64,000 nt of DNA from Isoetes taiwanensis (taxonomy: Eukaryota > Streptophyta > Lycopodiopsida > Isoetales > Isoetaceae). A program made the translations under genes and the position numbers. The DNA lies in NCBI GenBank assembly GCA_021234155.1, contig JAJEKV010000025.1, positions 9,923,017 through 9,987,016 on the forward strand, written 5' to 3'. Numbering within the stretch: the first letter of the stretch is position 1; the number at the start of each line of letters is the position of its first letter. Positions 22,171 to 34,179 of this stretch are shown here, piece by piece. Below the pieces are notes generated by a model that saw only the letters and a program-made list of their open reading frames with translations, searched no databases and had not been told where the DNA came from.

Positions 22171-23460
22171 AGAAGTAGTTACTTCTGGCCAGGCATGAAG
22201 AAATATATAGCAAGGTACATTCAAGAGTGCCAGTTATGCCAACATGTGAAAGTGGAGCAACTTCAGATTCCAGGAGCCTTACAACCCTTGGCAGTGTCAA
22301 ATGCCAAATGAGAAGTAGTCAGCAGGACTTCATAGCAGGCATCCCAAGAACAGCAAAGCCATGATGTCTTAATGGTAGTGGTCAACAAGTTGTCGAAGAT
22401 GCCACATTTTTTTTTCCATGTCAAACTACACACACATTCTTAGATATCGTCTTGCTATTTGCAAAAGAGATTTTTAGATTGCATGGGATGCCTAGAGAGA
22501 TCATCTCCAACAGGGACCCAAATTTTATAATCGCTTTCTAGTAAGATTTCTTCAACACCATTGGGATGAAGCTCTGTATAAGCACAATATATCATCCTCA
22601 AACAGATGGCTAGATGAAGTGAACGAGAAGCCGCCAGAAGAGCTTAGCCGATAAGCACAAAACAAGAAAGAAATTTCAAGTTGGAGATAGCGTGTGGCTC
22701 AAGATTAAAGTCAAGCAAGCCAAGCTCCGTATCGGTAGTTAGAAAAGCTTGCTCCAAGGTGGAGGGGACCATTTAGATTTGTTCAAATAGTAGGTAATCA
22801 ATTCTACAAATTAGTTCTTTCCGCTCACTTCAAGGTCTGCAAGGCCTTCCACGTAAGTCTTCTTAAAAACCACACTCCTAACCCAGAGGAGATGTTAAAA
22901 ACTCCAACCTTATTGAATATGGCTTGAGTAACAACTTGAGATTATTCTTGAAGCCCTCCTGGATAGGGCATATAAGAGACAAGGAGGTCTCAATTCCTCT
23001 AATACTTGGTCAAGTGGAAACAGTTGCCAGTGAAAGACGCAACTTTGATACTCAGATCGGATTTGGAGAAATAATACTCGGAGTTCATGGAGCAATACCA
23101 AGGTAGGCTCGTCACCAACGGAGTCGACAATGAGTCCCAAAATGAGTGCGAGATGGTGGCAGCACTGAACCCTCCTTTCAGCAGGGTTGAGGGGGGTGCC
23201 ACGCATACATGCATCTTAGAATAGGATTATGATAGGATGCGTGATAGGGCACCACCCGGAATCTATGGCCATTATTGGAGAATAGGCCACCTTATATGGC
23301 AAGGGTGATAAAGGGTGTAGGCATTAGACAGGCATTCATTGTAGGTATGATAGGACACATTTCCCATCGTCATTATAGGGGAAGCATCCTCTTCCAATGC
23401 CAAAGAAATGTTGCATTCATGTAGGTTAAAATTAGGGGGGTTCTTAAAACCACAATTTAT
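22171..23460 (+). pseudogene. Chromovirus remnant: integrase end, GPY/F module, chromodomain, 3' UTR
   Basis: It starts with the integrase zinc region (YFWPGMKKYIARYIQECQLC), then VVVNKLSKMPHF of the core. A deletion leads to KKFQVGDSVWLKIKVKQAKL, close to FQVGDDVWLKIKVKAAKL of the 54.9-kb element. A broken chromodomain follows (IILEALLDRAYKR; LVKW- and MEQYQG-like pieces). The non-coding tail shares aaaggtgtaggcat and aattaataattaaa phrases with 55.8-55.95 kb. It is therefore an old 3' fragment of the same chromovirus clade as the H3-carrying element. Confidence 0.75.
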
Positions 23461-23799
23461 TAATTAAACTAACATGATGTGCTACTTGCGCATAAAATAA
23501 AGGAGGGGGCAAATCTAATAGGATGAGCGCATTAGGCATTTTGTCTTTAATTATGACTTTTAAGTATGTTATTATGATACTATGACTTTTATGTATGTTA
23601 TTATGTTTTTGTAATGATAAACTTGTTAAGGCTATCTAATGTTGGAAGCTCATGGCTGTAATAAGATTCTAAGTGTTGTATTCTTTATTGTTATTGTTGT
23701 TAAGGTTGATGCGAAGTTCGTTTCACCTTATCGTATCTTGAGGACATCATAAGGCCGGGGAGGGGTGACATTCTCCTAAAACCGTAAGATATTCGAAAG
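23461..23799. other. Junction DNA between chromovirus remnant and LINE
   Basis: AT-rich, non-coding. It probably holds the last part of the chromovirus 3' region and the 5' end of the next LINE. No boundary can be drawn. Confidence 0.35.
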
Positions 23800-24545
23800 G
23801 GAGGAGAGTTGGAAGAGGATGACGAACTGCTCCAATTGGTTCGTGGTCTCACCTGTGAATTGAAGGCAGCAAGGGATGATATTAAACTTGTTATAGATGA
23901 ATTGAAAGCTTTCAGAGAAGAGTTATGAAATGTTAAAGGGGAGATAAAGACTGTAAAGGATGAATTGCAGATAATAAAAAGCAGCACAAAAGGGGTGCAA
24001 TTAGGATTGGATGAAGTAAAGGAGACATTGGATGAAGATTCATCTCAATCTGATTCTGAACCTAAAAACCAAGAACATATAATAGTACAGATTACCTCAA
24101 ATTTAGAGAACAAGGTCACATCTCTGTTTGCACAAGGGTAGGAGAGGCTGTCTGAGTAAGAAGAAAGGACCATAAGGGCGAAAAATTTTATTATTGCGGG
24201 TCTTAAGGAAGAAGAGGTGAGAACATCAATGATACCGTTGATATGTTTTTTAGAGAATGCATGCATTTGGTAGATCCAGGAGTCTTGTTTTGCAGATGAT
24301 TTGGCAATAAGACAGGGGGCAGAAATAGATTGATATTGCTGTAATTTGGATCAATTGAAGCACGAACAAGGGTGATGCAACACAAAAGCCATCTTAAAGG
24401 GCAGAAACTCTGGTTAAATGATGATTTAACACTGCAGCAACAAAAAGAAAGGAGACAGCTCCTAGAAGTTAAAAAACTAAGGGATGAAGGAAAAAATGCT
24501 TATATTGTTAATAGCAGATTGGTTGTCCATAACCGGGCATAGGGA
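23800..24545 (+). pseudogene. ORF1 of LINE-2
   Basis: A coiled coil (DDELLQLVRGLTCELKAARD and KTVKDELQIIKSSTKG) is followed by an acidic segment. Then come RAKNFIIAGLKEEE and, after a stop-rich gap, HLKGQKLWLNDDLTLQQQKE with YIVNSRLVVHN. The last two blocks are the RNA-binding (RRM-like) and C-terminal parts of the ORF1 proteins found in many non-LTR elements. It has several in-frame stops. ORF2 begins within 20 bp of its end. Confidence 0.6.
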
Positions 24546-24551
24546 AACGAT

Positions 24552-24638
24552 GCCCAAGCTTTTAATTTGGAATGTTCATGGTTTGAATGAGAATACCTTT
24601 ATTGATGATACTCTACTTCAAAAATATGATATACTGGC
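24552..24638 (+). pseudogene. Start of ORF2 (endonuclease) of LINE-2
   Basis: MPKLLIWNVHGLNENTF is the opening of an AP-type endonuclease (the WN.HGL motif). The frame then reads ...QKYDILA at the point where the L1 element is inserted, and it resumes at 29,225 with YDILAFLETWESE. Confidence 0.75.
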
Positions 24639-24649
24639 GGAGCAATGAC

Positions 24650-25908
24650 ACTGTTGCTCGCATCACTCGGCCGGGGTTTTCAGATTGGATCAAGCGCAAG
24701 GCTCCGGAGTGTAGGACTGCCCGTGTTCAAGAGGCTCTGAAATTTGTGGAGGAGGCTCTTCCAGAGACTCCATGGATAGATATTGATCATACCAGGCATG
24801 TTCAGACCATTGAGAATCTAGTTTCATTTGCGGTATTGGGCTACTTCACGGGTTACATATTGGACACGAGGAGGTTTAGCTCTTGGCTTGCCGGACATCT
24901 GAGGCGGATTGGTTTGCCCATGTATCAGTCTCTGAAATTCCTACCAAATAATTTCTTCATAATCATGTTTGAGGATGAGTCTTCCATGCGGCAAATTGGT
25001 TAGTCGGGGGTGGATACTTTGGGTGAATCTTATGTGTTGCATCAAGATATACTCGTGCAATATCCACCAGCTTCTTTGACAAATGTTAAAAATCCGTGTT
25101 GGTTCTAGATTCGGGGATCTTCCTCCCCGATTTGATGGTGCCCGATTTCTTGGTTTCTATGGCTAATGGCCCGGGTGTATATTTGGCTCATTCATTGTGC
25201 GTGTCCCCAAGATCTCAGTGTTGCTCACTTTTGCTTTGCAACCTGTGTCCACTTCTCTTCCAGTGTGTAGTGGTCTCTAGTATTTTCTCTTCCGATTGAA
25301 GCTTTTGAATGGCTCGAGACCCGGGCGGATGTTTCCATCTATTGTGCTACCATCCGACTCTGTTGATGATCCCGGGCCGTGCTTGTGATGTGGTAGGGGT
25401 TGCGTGTGCTTATGCAGGGGCCGGATTCCTCAATTCCTGAGGCAATATGCAGAGGACTCCGTGGTGCAGTGAGTGGAGTTGGACGAGGTGGTGTGGTTGG
25501 GAGAGGTGGTGTGGGACGAGGCCGGGCGGGCTTGTTTGCCGGCTACATTGGTGGATGTCGGGGCTAGGGGACGTGGTGGCTCGGGGAGGGCCTCAGATGA
25601 TTTGGTTGTGGCTAGGTCCGAGGACGTGGGCTGGGGAGGGCCGATGATCCCGTTGGGGATGTCCCGATAGCGGTATGTCTTGAGCATGAGGTGGCTGGAG
25701 CAGCCCGGTTGGAGGTAGAGACTAGTGTGGCCCATGACTCTATGGAGGTGCCTGGGGGACTTCCAACACGTGTTGGAAGTAGAATGTCACGTAGAGCGGT
25801 TGTGGGTCACATTGCTGTGATTAATCCTCTGGCTCTAGATGATGACTCTATGGAGTGGGCTAATGGCCCGGTGGGTAGGCATGTGGGGCTGGACACTTCT
25901 CCTCTGGG
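24650..25908 (+). pseudogene. L1 ORF1 (DUF4283-like)
   Basis: The frame to 25,003 gives YILDTRRFSSWLAGHL, then SLKFLPNNFFIIMFEDESSM, the fold of the plant L1 ORF1 domain DUF4283 (an RNA-binding RRM-like domain). Continuation in shifted frames is seen to about 25,300 (PPDLMVPDFLVSMANGPGVY-like). The remainder to 25,908 is GC-rich, glycine/arginine-coding and without a recognised motif. No zinc knuckle is visible. Confidence 0.6.
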
Positions 25909-28900
25909 ATGAATAGGTCGATCCTTAGTTGGAATGTGTTGAGGGGTGCGGTCCTCTAGTAGTAAGAGGGCCCGTGTTTATTTGGCACTTCGGCAGTTGC
26001 GTCCTGATATTGTTTGCATTCAGGAGCATAAGTGTCACATGGGTGATATGTCCAGGCTCATGAATATGGTTGGTAGGCAGTTTGCCTCTATTGCTTCTTC
26101 TTCTGGGCGGACTAGTGGGGGTATTCTTATTGCTTGGAGGATGGATGTGCAGTCACGCACTCGGCCAATGACATGTTTGGCTCTGGGCAATAATTAAGTG
26201 GTTGGAGGGAGGGCAAGAGTGGGGGATTGTTAATGTTTATGTCCCTAATCGGCCTTCTCGTGGGTGCTTTATGGGCCACAAAAGAATAAGTTGCGAGCCC
26301 TTGGTGGGTTGCAGTCGCTTGGTTGCCGTTAGGGGACTTCAATATGGTAGATCGAGTAGAGGGATCGCCCGGGTTCGGAACCCGTGTTATGCATGGGTTT
26401 GAACATCCGGAAACTTCAGGCCGATGCGATTTTCGGCCAAAGGTCGATTTGTGGCTTGATACCTTTTCATCTCTCAAGGTATGTCCGGTATGGTGACCGT
26501 TGGCCGTGGTGAAGCATTTTGCCAAGGTTTTGGTAGGCGCTACGGTGCGGCAGGCGGGGAGTTGCATGGTCTCTATCGGGAGTTGGATGCGGAGCTTGTT
26601 TTGGGGTGTTAAGCCATCTATTCTCGGCCACCACCAAGTGAGAGCTTGGAGCAGAGCTCTCCAAAGAGGATTTAGCTGAGGCATGTATGTGCATGGCCAA
26701 GGATAAATGTCCCGGGCTGGATGGCATCCCCGTGGAGTTCTTTCTGCACTTATTGGGAGTGGGCTGGTGAGTCTGTGGTACCAGGTGTATCTTGAGTTGT
26801 TGCAGCCTCTTCTCAAATGCATAGGATCTTGAATACCGATGCATTTCCTTGATTCCTAAGGTTAAGCAGCCTTCTACTATTAATGATTTGAGGCCTATCT
26901 CCTTGTTGTCCTCTGTTTATAAGATTATTAGAAAAGCCCCGGCGAGAAAGTTGAAGCCGGTGTTGACTTCTTCCATTAGTAAGGTGCCTGGGTTTGTCCC
27001 TCGAGGAACATTTTGACTAATATTGCCGCAGCCTTATGAGGGCCTTTATTGGGCCAGAGAGAACAGTGTCAAGGCATTGCCTATCTTAAGCTTGACTTTG
27101 CCAAAACTTATGATAGTGTCCGTTGGGGAGTTCTTGTGCGCCATGATGTTAGCGTTGGGCTATGGTCCACGCTTTACTACAGACGATCATGAAGTCGCAT
27201 AGGTCGCAAAGACGCGGGCTACGGTGGTGTGCCGGTGAACCCTCCACCTTTTTCTCCTTAGGCGAGAGGGTGTGCGTCGTGGGTGCCCTTTGGCCGCTTT
27301 TGTTTTTTACGATTGTGGCGAGGCACTTTGTCTCAGTTGTTTTTGCTGCGGAGGAGGGGGTGGTGGATGGGCTTCGGATGCGGGGATGGTAGCCCGCCAG
27401 ATTATTAACCAGTTTGCCGATGACACTTTCCTCTTCTTGGTGGCAGAAGAGAGGAATTTGCGGAATGTGAAGGGTTTGCTGGATACTTTCTCCCTGGCCT
27501 CATGCATTCTTCTGAATTGGGGTAAGTGCTCCGCATTATGGGCCCAGCTGACTCCGCCTCCCCCTTGTTTGGCTCTATTCCCTTGGAAGGTGAGGTAATG
27601 TGTGTACTAAGTTGTTGGGTATTCCCTTTGGAGGGGATGTTTCCATGGGGAGGGTGTGGGATGAGATTTTGCAGGGGTTGCAGAAACACCTCAATTGATG
27701 GAAGGGTAGCAAGTTGTCCACGATAGGTAGGATCACTATTGCCAAGTCAGTACTTTGTAGCACTCATGTGTATACAACATCTGCGATGTTAGCTCCTGAG
27801 GGTAAGATACCGGCTTTGGATAAGATTGTTCAAATTTTGTGTGGGGGGATGAAGAAGGGGCGGTTGTTAAAGTGGCTTGGTGGAAGTGTCTCCAGCCCTG
27901 GGAGGATCGGGGCTTGGCCATTCGGATTGCAGACCGCATAGTAAGGTGTTGGTCTCCAAGTTTGTTTGGAGCATTCCCCGGGATGGAGCATCTTCTCCCA
28001 GTGCGGGCGCTTTTTGTTGCATCTCTTCGCCATTGTGTGGTGTTTGGGAAGCCGCCTGTGTATGTGGAATTGCCCCAGGCAATCGTTGTATGGTCTCCTG
28101 CTTTCCACATGCATCCCCTTTCTCACAGGGGTGTTGGGCTTGGGGATCATGTGCGTGTGCTCTTCCACTAGATTATGCCTCGGTTTATCACCACTCTTCT
28201 CCTTTCTTGTGGGTTCCTCTACCCACTTTACACCGTCGCATGCCATCGTGCATGCTTTCGGGCCGTTAGGGAGGCGAAGCTCCTGCGTGCTCACCTTGGA
28301 GGATTGGTATTGGGGTGGTCGGCTAGCTTCGTGGGAGTTCTTCGAGCTCGCTTTAAAAACGAGGGGTAGTGACCGGGCTATCCGGGGAACAAGTGGCGGG
28401 GAGTATTTCGCTACACACATACCTATAGTCCCTCGTGATGATGTGGTGGTGCAGGTTTGGAAGGTTCATCCGGATGTTGTGTCTTCTTGTTTTGTGCGGT
28501 CTTGTTCTTGGGTGTCGGGCTATTCATGACACACCGCCCCTTCGTGCAAGTGGTCTCTGCAGCTTCCGGTTCTCGATGGCCTTCGGTTTGGGCGTGGACA
28601 TGGAGCTCACTTCCCCACCGGGTTAGAGTGCTTCATGGCGCGGTGGTGCAATCCGTATTAGGGTGAATGCCCTTGTGAGTCGGTTTTAGGGTCGGGTGTG
28701 AGCCCTCTCCCCCCTTGTTGTGGCCTTCATCGTGAGACGTGGAGCATTGTGCGGTTTTATGCCCTCACTTGCGTGCTGCCTCGATTGGGTTAGGGCTCGC
28801 TTCGTTGGAGGTTGACTAGCCGCCAGCGGTTCAGCGCTTCATGTGCCGCTCTTGCGGCAAGCCTTGCATCCGTCGCGGCTTGGTTGGTGTGGCTGATTTG

Positions 28901-29060
28901 GAAGCGGCGGTTGTGGATCTTCGGGGATTCCGGCCGGCTGCAGCCTCTCCTCGATTCCTCGACTTCGTGTACAAGCTATTTCAAAGCTTTCTGGTGTTCC
29001 CGGGACTAGTAGAGCGGAAGTTTGCCATTTGGCGGGACTCCTTGGGTGTTGTAGATGGTG
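25909..29060 (+). pseudogene. L1 ORF2: endonuclease, reverse transcriptase, C-terminal region
   Basis: ATG 25,909 opens MNRSILSWNVLRGAVL, the endonuclease start, and LRQLRPDIVCIQEHKC continues in the next frame. RT pieces are read through many frameshifts: NDLRPIS near 26,890, KTYDSVRWGVL near 27,110, and the catalytic box INQFADDTFLFLV at about 27,410. GRITIAKSVLCSTHVYTTSA (27,720-27,790) matches the conserved post-RT block of plant L1 elements. The C-terminal zinc-binding region at 28.4-29 kb is too damaged to read. Confidence 0.75.
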
Positions 29061-29224
29061 ATGGTCGGTTTGTATAGCAGTAGAGTTACAGTTTTTCTGT
29101 GAGTTTGTTGTGGAGTGTCGAGGTATCGCTGTCTCTTTGGGGCAGTTCTCCTTCCTCCTCACTTGCTTTGTAACATTACCATTCTTTTAATATATTGATG
29201 ACACAGTTTCAAAACAAAAAATTA

Positions 29225-30370
29225 TATGATATACTAGCTTTTTTGGAGACATGGGAATCAGAAACTAATAGGTTATTGGCAATTTCTGGCTTTGAGATTA
29301 TCGACTCAGTCTAGAATCCCATTAGAAACAGCAGAAGGGGATGGGGTGGGATAGCTTGTTGTGCAAAGAAAGACATTGTAAAATCTGTCACAATGGAGAA
29401 GAAGGACGAATATGCACAGTATGCCCGACTGAAAATTCACACAAATAAGGCAGATGTGTACCTTGCAATTACTTATTTTCCACCATTAGATCCACAACCT
29501 GCTGTGGTGTATTCAAAAAAAGGTTTGAGTGTCGATGATCCCTTTCTTCACTTAGCCTCTGATGTGTGGAAATATCAGCAAAAAGGACCAGTTTTCATAA
29601 TGGGTGACTTAAATGGCAGAATCAGTAACATGCAAGCCGCGTTGTTGTCGGGAGAAGGTAATGAATTGTGGTTAAATGAGTTAACTGTGAAACATGATGC
29701 CTGGCCAAGAACATCTGTAGATTGCATGTAAAATAAGATGGGAAGGCATTTTCTTGCATTATGTGAATCATTTAATATGATAATCTACAACGGCCTTACA
29801 AAATATCTTGGCTTCGGAGGATTTACATGTTTCCAGCCCAATGGTTGTAGCACCGTGGATTTGTTAATTGGTGAATCAAGAAGTATACAGCTCGTGTCAG
29901 AATTCATTGTTGTGTACAGGAATCCAGATAGACCATGCACCCTTTCACATTTGCTCGAACATGAAATGCAAAGGTATGCCACCATTTCTGCCACAATCGA
30001 AATTAAAACTAGCATCCAAGTATGAAGATATGTTGACGAAAAAACTGGAAAACATAAAATGGGAAGGTAGCAAAGAAAGAAATATGCATATTCAACATTT
30101 GATACAGGATGTTGCATCCTCTGTTTTTGGATATACAAACCCAAAGGGAAAAGAAAAAGAGATAGTAAATGGTTTGATAAAGGACGTTTTGACGCAACGA
30201 AGATGTTTAAACAGAGTAAAGGGACGCGAGATTTGAAACATTACAAGAACATAGTAAAAAAGAAAGAAAAGATTGTGGCTAGGGAACCATCAAGAGATGA
30301 TCATGACAGAACAAGAGATAAGACTGAAAAAAGTTTTTTAGCAGATTCAAAAAACATAAGGGGGTAGGTA
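29225..30370 (+). pseudogene. LINE-2 ORF2: endonuclease domain, continued
   Basis: YDILAFLETWESETNRLLAI resumes the domain cut at 24,638. It continues through RGWGGIACC and ADVYLAITYFPPLDPQPAVV to the active-site block VFIMGDLNGRI (29,590-29,625), then GFTCFQPNGCSTVDLLI. A linker (SKYEDMLTKKLENIKWEGSK) leads to the RT. Stops occur at 29,314 and 29,729. This order is usual for APE-type non-LTR retrotransposons. Confidence 0.8.
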
Positions 30371-31450
30371 ATATCCAAAGAGATGGTCTCTTTAGCTTGG
30401 TAAAGGCCTTGACTATAGATGTAGAGGGTTTTTCATTTAGTGGTGAAGCATCTTTACTTTTTACACGCACAGATGTTTCTGATGCGCTTAGAAACATGGC
30501 AAATGGCCGAGCATGTGATTCGAATGGGCTGACAATCGAGCTATTGAAATGGGGAGAATCCAAATTACATAAATTTCTTGCGGATCTATGTAATGATGCT
30601 TCGAAAAATGGATTTCCAGATACATAGTGCTTAAATAGGATTGTACCTATTGATAAAGCTGGAAGTAGAGATGATGTGTAGAACTATCAGACCATTTTGG
30701 TGAGTAATGTATTTGCTAAATTGTTTGCATCTATATTAGAACGGAAATTGTCTTTATGGGCAGATGAAAATGATATTCGAGCCTTTAGTCAAGGAGGTTT
30801 TAGTACTGATCACTCCACTCTGGACCATTTAGTTACACTGCGAAAGGTGCAAAGGGTGCTGGAAATAAAAAATACCTTGCCTTTATAGATCTCACAAAAG
30901 CTTTTGATACAGTTAAGAGAAAAGATCTTGCTTGCAGGTTGGAAATGCTACAAATTCCAGAGGAACTGCGTTGTGCAATTGCGTGCTTATATGTCAAGGT
31001 GCCACTACAACTATCTTTCCCATTTATAGGGCCAGAAAAAGTGCAAAATACGATTGGGGTAAAGCAAGGTTGCCCTTGCTCTCCAACTCTTTTTTTATTG
31101 TTCATAGATGAACTAGAAAATTGGATGATGAGGCTTGGGGATTTAGGAGTCTATTTGGGACGGTATGTTTTACAACTCTTGCTTTTTGCTAATGATATTG
31201 TATTAATATCAAAGAATCCAGCTGGACTACAACGCCATCTAGATGTGTTATGTGGGTTTTGCGAAGAAAAAAGCATGAGGATTAATCTTGATAAATCAAA
31301 GATAATGGTGCTAGGAGGCCGAGATAACACAATATTTTATGTAGGTGGCATTCTGCTTGAGCAGGTCATGATGTATAAGTATCTGGGAATTGAAGTGTCA
31401 AATAATTATAAATGGATATTCAGAAACATGCATCGGATGGTCTCATAGCG
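30371..31450 (+). pseudogene. LINE-2 ORF2: reverse transcriptase
   Basis: Motifs in order: ALRNMANGRACDSNGLTIEL, VSNVFAKLFASILERKLSLW, FSQGGFSTDHSTLDHLVTL, the first catalytic aspartate in FIDLTKAFDTVKR (about 30,887-30,925), TIGVKQGCPCSPTLFLLFID, and the second catalytic box as LLFANDIVLI (about 31,180). The box should read FADD; here the first aspartate is asparagine (FAND), which would abolish activity. YKYLGIEVSNNYKW closes the domain. One frame break lies near 30,885. Confidence 0.85.
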
Positions 31451-31489
31451 TTTCACAGTATGATGAATTAGTGTAAAATCAACAATTTT

Positions 31490-32351
31490 GAACATTGGCG
31501 ACTAAGGAAACTCTTTTTTGGAATACAAGTAAACACAGTGGTTCTTTATGGAAGCCCAATTTGGGGGCCAGGTTTGTCTTTAAAGGGGTGGAGCGATAGA
31601 GAGAAAATACAAAAAAGATTCTTGATAGGTGAATTGGGAGTCAAGGTGCAAGCTCCTTATTGCATGATGTTGGCTGATACAGGTCCATTACCTCTTGAAG
31701 TAGAGGCATTGTGCAGAACGATTTCATTTGTTAACAAGGTTCTCGCTATGGACACTGACCGGTTAGCCTATCAAGCCCTTATACATAGCACAAAAGGTTG
31801 GTATGCTGATCGATGGGCAAGAAAATGGCTTGATGATGACAATTGGCTGCAATCCCAGAAATTTGAAGGGATACATGATTATATGGCTGCATGAACAATT
31901 CGTAAACTTTGGCGAGTAGATGAAGAAAAGGATGTAAAAAGGAAGTTATACTTGGCTAACCTAAATGATCTGGGCCGAGTATAAGGAGCAGCCTTATCTA
32001 CTCTCATGCATTAGCATAAGGAAACACATGCTTATTTCTCAAATGAGATTGTCATCTCACAATTTGCGAATTGAGACTGGTAGGTGGGATGAAACACCTC
32101 ATAAGGAGCTGCTTTGTCCAAGTTGCCTAGATCCAGCTATTGAAGATGAAGAACACGCACTCTTGAAATGCGCAACATACAAACAAGTAAGGGCTCGTTA
32201 TGGCATTACAGCTTCAACACTTGGTGAACTTTTTCTTTTGTCTGCATATACTTTATATTCATATTTTAGAGATTTTTTGAAAGAAAGAGAAGATATAACT
32301 GAGCTTTTCACTCTTATGAGTAATTTTGACATTGATGGCGCTTTGAATTAA
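31490..32351 (+). pseudogene. LINE-2 ORF2: C-terminal region with CCHC motif
   Basis: VVLYGSPIWGPGLSLKGWSD, then QKRFLIGELGVKVQAPYCMM, lead after a stop to a C-terminal block. There LCPSCLDPAIEDEEHALLKC (C..C...H...C) forms the zinc-binding motif typical of LINE ORF2 C-termini. The reading frame ends at 32,351. The same motif with EDESHAF appears in the minus-strand LINE at 62 kb, which places both in one clade. Confidence 0.8.
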
Positions 32352-32455
32352 GTGCCAAAGCACTAATTTGTATTCTTTTTCCATAGAGGCTTGGGGGCCT
32401 AAATGGCTTGATTAATAAAATAAATAAATAAATAATATAAATATATATATTTTAG
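32352..32455 (+). repeat. 3' end of LINE-2 with an (AATA)n tail
   Basis: A short 3' UTR (ccatagaggcttgggggcct) precedes aataaaataaataaataa. A tetranucleotide tail in place of poly(A) marks the end of this LINE; the related element at 61.86 kb ends in a TTCC tail instead. Confidence 0.6.
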
Positions 32456-32784
32456 GTCATGTCACCATATAAGCCTACATTGTTAGACTTGTATACATTC
32501 GTGTGGGGAGGAAGCATGGCCAAATTATTATATAACTTAGGCAACCTTAGGTATGGAACCATTTCCACGTGGCTTCATCCAATTGGTGACCTGCCACATG
32601 GACACATCTCACTGGAGCTACATGGCACATCATGTAAACCTACTAACCTACAAAGGCTAAACCCTAAACCTAGACTATTTTCTAGTTCCAACAGTTCTTG
32701 ACCTCACTGCACATTCGTAACTCTGTTTTGAGGATCGTCTTCTATGCATCACATCTTGTTGCAGCAATCCCAGGAGTGCGTGCA

Positions 32785-33930
32785 CATCAAAAGAGGCAGA
32801 ATATACCCCAAAGTACATGCAAGGTGATGGAGGCCCTAGAAGCCGAAGCAGGTCTTTTGAGTAGATTCTTTAGTAGATCATCTGGAAGCTAGCATTCCAA
32901 GTGAGTTAGCATCTTGTCTTCATAGTTTATAGTAGATCGAGGGGGGAGGGGGGAGGGGAAGGGGACACATTTATATTGCAACTTACAAGAAGTCCGAGTT
33001 TAAGGACAAAAAGTGCATAAAGCGACACCAGTACATTGTCACCGACATCCTCATTCATAGAAATAAGAACAAAGTCTTACCGTAGCAGGCAAGGTTAGGT
33101 CTGCAGTTCTTCCTGCTCGATCATCCAGAAAAGAAGACTGAGATGCCTGTTTAGGGTCCTATCAATGACGATTAGGTCGAGAAGAAAATTAGAAAGCATA
33201 GGAAGATGGTATTCACAGCCAGAACGAAATATCGTTGGACGCAAATGGATGATGATTTGATCTTCCCCCCACAAATGAAAATGTCATATGCCTACTACAT
33301 TGAGGACCACCTTCTTCCCCAAGATGGATGCTGGGTTGCTTTGATCTAGGAGATGAAGAATTGTGGCTTTGGAATATAATGAGCGAAGATCACGGTTTCT
33401 TAGAGGCTTCTTCATGTACCTGGAGAAGAATTTTAGGGTTTAGATTATTTGAGTTTACATTAGACTAGACATGAATATAAAATTCTGAGAGATAATGAGC
33501 ATAGAAGTAAATATTGTTTGCTTGTAGTAATACACATAAACAATAGGAAGGCGATTAAATAGGCAGGGTGAACCTTAGTTGGATCCTTGACCCACTGAAC
33601 CACGGGGAGTTAGCCGACCACAGCGAGGTGAAAACTAGAGGACAACCTTATGGGAGGTAACCCGAGGATCAAAGATCAAGATGGTGAAAAAGAGGCACAG
33701 ATGCCTGCATAATGAAGGGGATTACAGGACAATAGAGACATCAAGAACAAACACATGTCTTGCTAAGAAGGACTACTCAACAGAGGCAGAATCTACCCCA
33801 AAATACGTGCAAGGTATTGGAGTCACTAGGAGCTAGTGGAAGATCCTTAGGAGCAGGTATTTTGAGTAGATTCTTTTATAGATCATCTAGAAGCTAGCAT
33901 TCCAGATGAGTTAGCATCTTGTCTTCATAG
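32785..33930 (+). repeat. Direct repeat of ~150 bp (32,785-32,935 and 33,781-33,930)
   Basis: Both copies read agaggcagaat.taccccaaa.tac, later ttttgagtagattctttt.tagatcatct and agctagcattcca.atgagttagca, ending cttgtcttcatagtt. They enclose about 850 bp. This may be a short LTR-type element or a local duplication; no PBS is visible beside them. Confidence 0.65.
33465..33785 (+). repeat. Diverged dispersed repeat, copy B
   Basis: Homologous to 1,865-2,215 in the same orientation. It lies between the two copies of the 150-bp direct repeat, so the dispersed family may be the interior of that structure. Confidence 0.65.
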
Positions 33931-34179
33931 TTAGCATATTATATGTGGTCAGTGCATAGAGCCAACCAGGCTACGTAGGCTATGAAATGACTGAGCATTA
34001 CATAATGGGGTTAGTAGTAAAGTGGAGGGAGATCCCTGTTGAGCGCAGCACTGGGACCCATAGTAGGCTAGGTTTATAGTCTGTCACTTCATGTGAGCCA
34101 GGTATGTCACTTCCTGAGTCAATGGTGTCTTCCTGATTATCAAGAGTTGCAGGTGTTGGCCTAGCTCTTATTTTGAAGT

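Larger units (their letters stand above)
24639..29224 (+). mobile_element. L1-type LINE inserted in LINE-2, with target-site duplication
   Basis: The flanking 14-bp duplication tatgatatactggc (24,625-24,638) / tatgatatactagc (29,225-29,238) has one mismatch. The right end carries a short A-rich tail (aaaacaaaaaatt) just before the duplication. Content: a DUF4283-like ORF1 and an ORF2 with endonuclease, RT and C-terminal region. Length is 4.6 kb, somewhat short for a full plant L1, with internal deletions likely. All ORFs are interrupted. Confidence 0.85.
32456..34179. other. Non-coding repeat DNA
   Basis: There are no recognised genes. It contains a direct repeat (next entry), the second copy of the 1.9-kb dispersed repeat (33,465-33,785), a G-rich tract (32,940-32,963), and a stretch near 33,210-33,330 that reads as KYRWTQMDDDLIFPPQMKMS, without a known match. 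Confidence 0.45.

Noticed and set aside
32655-32675. Telomere repeat (aaccctaaacct)
   Set aside because: Only one and a half units; chance occurrence.
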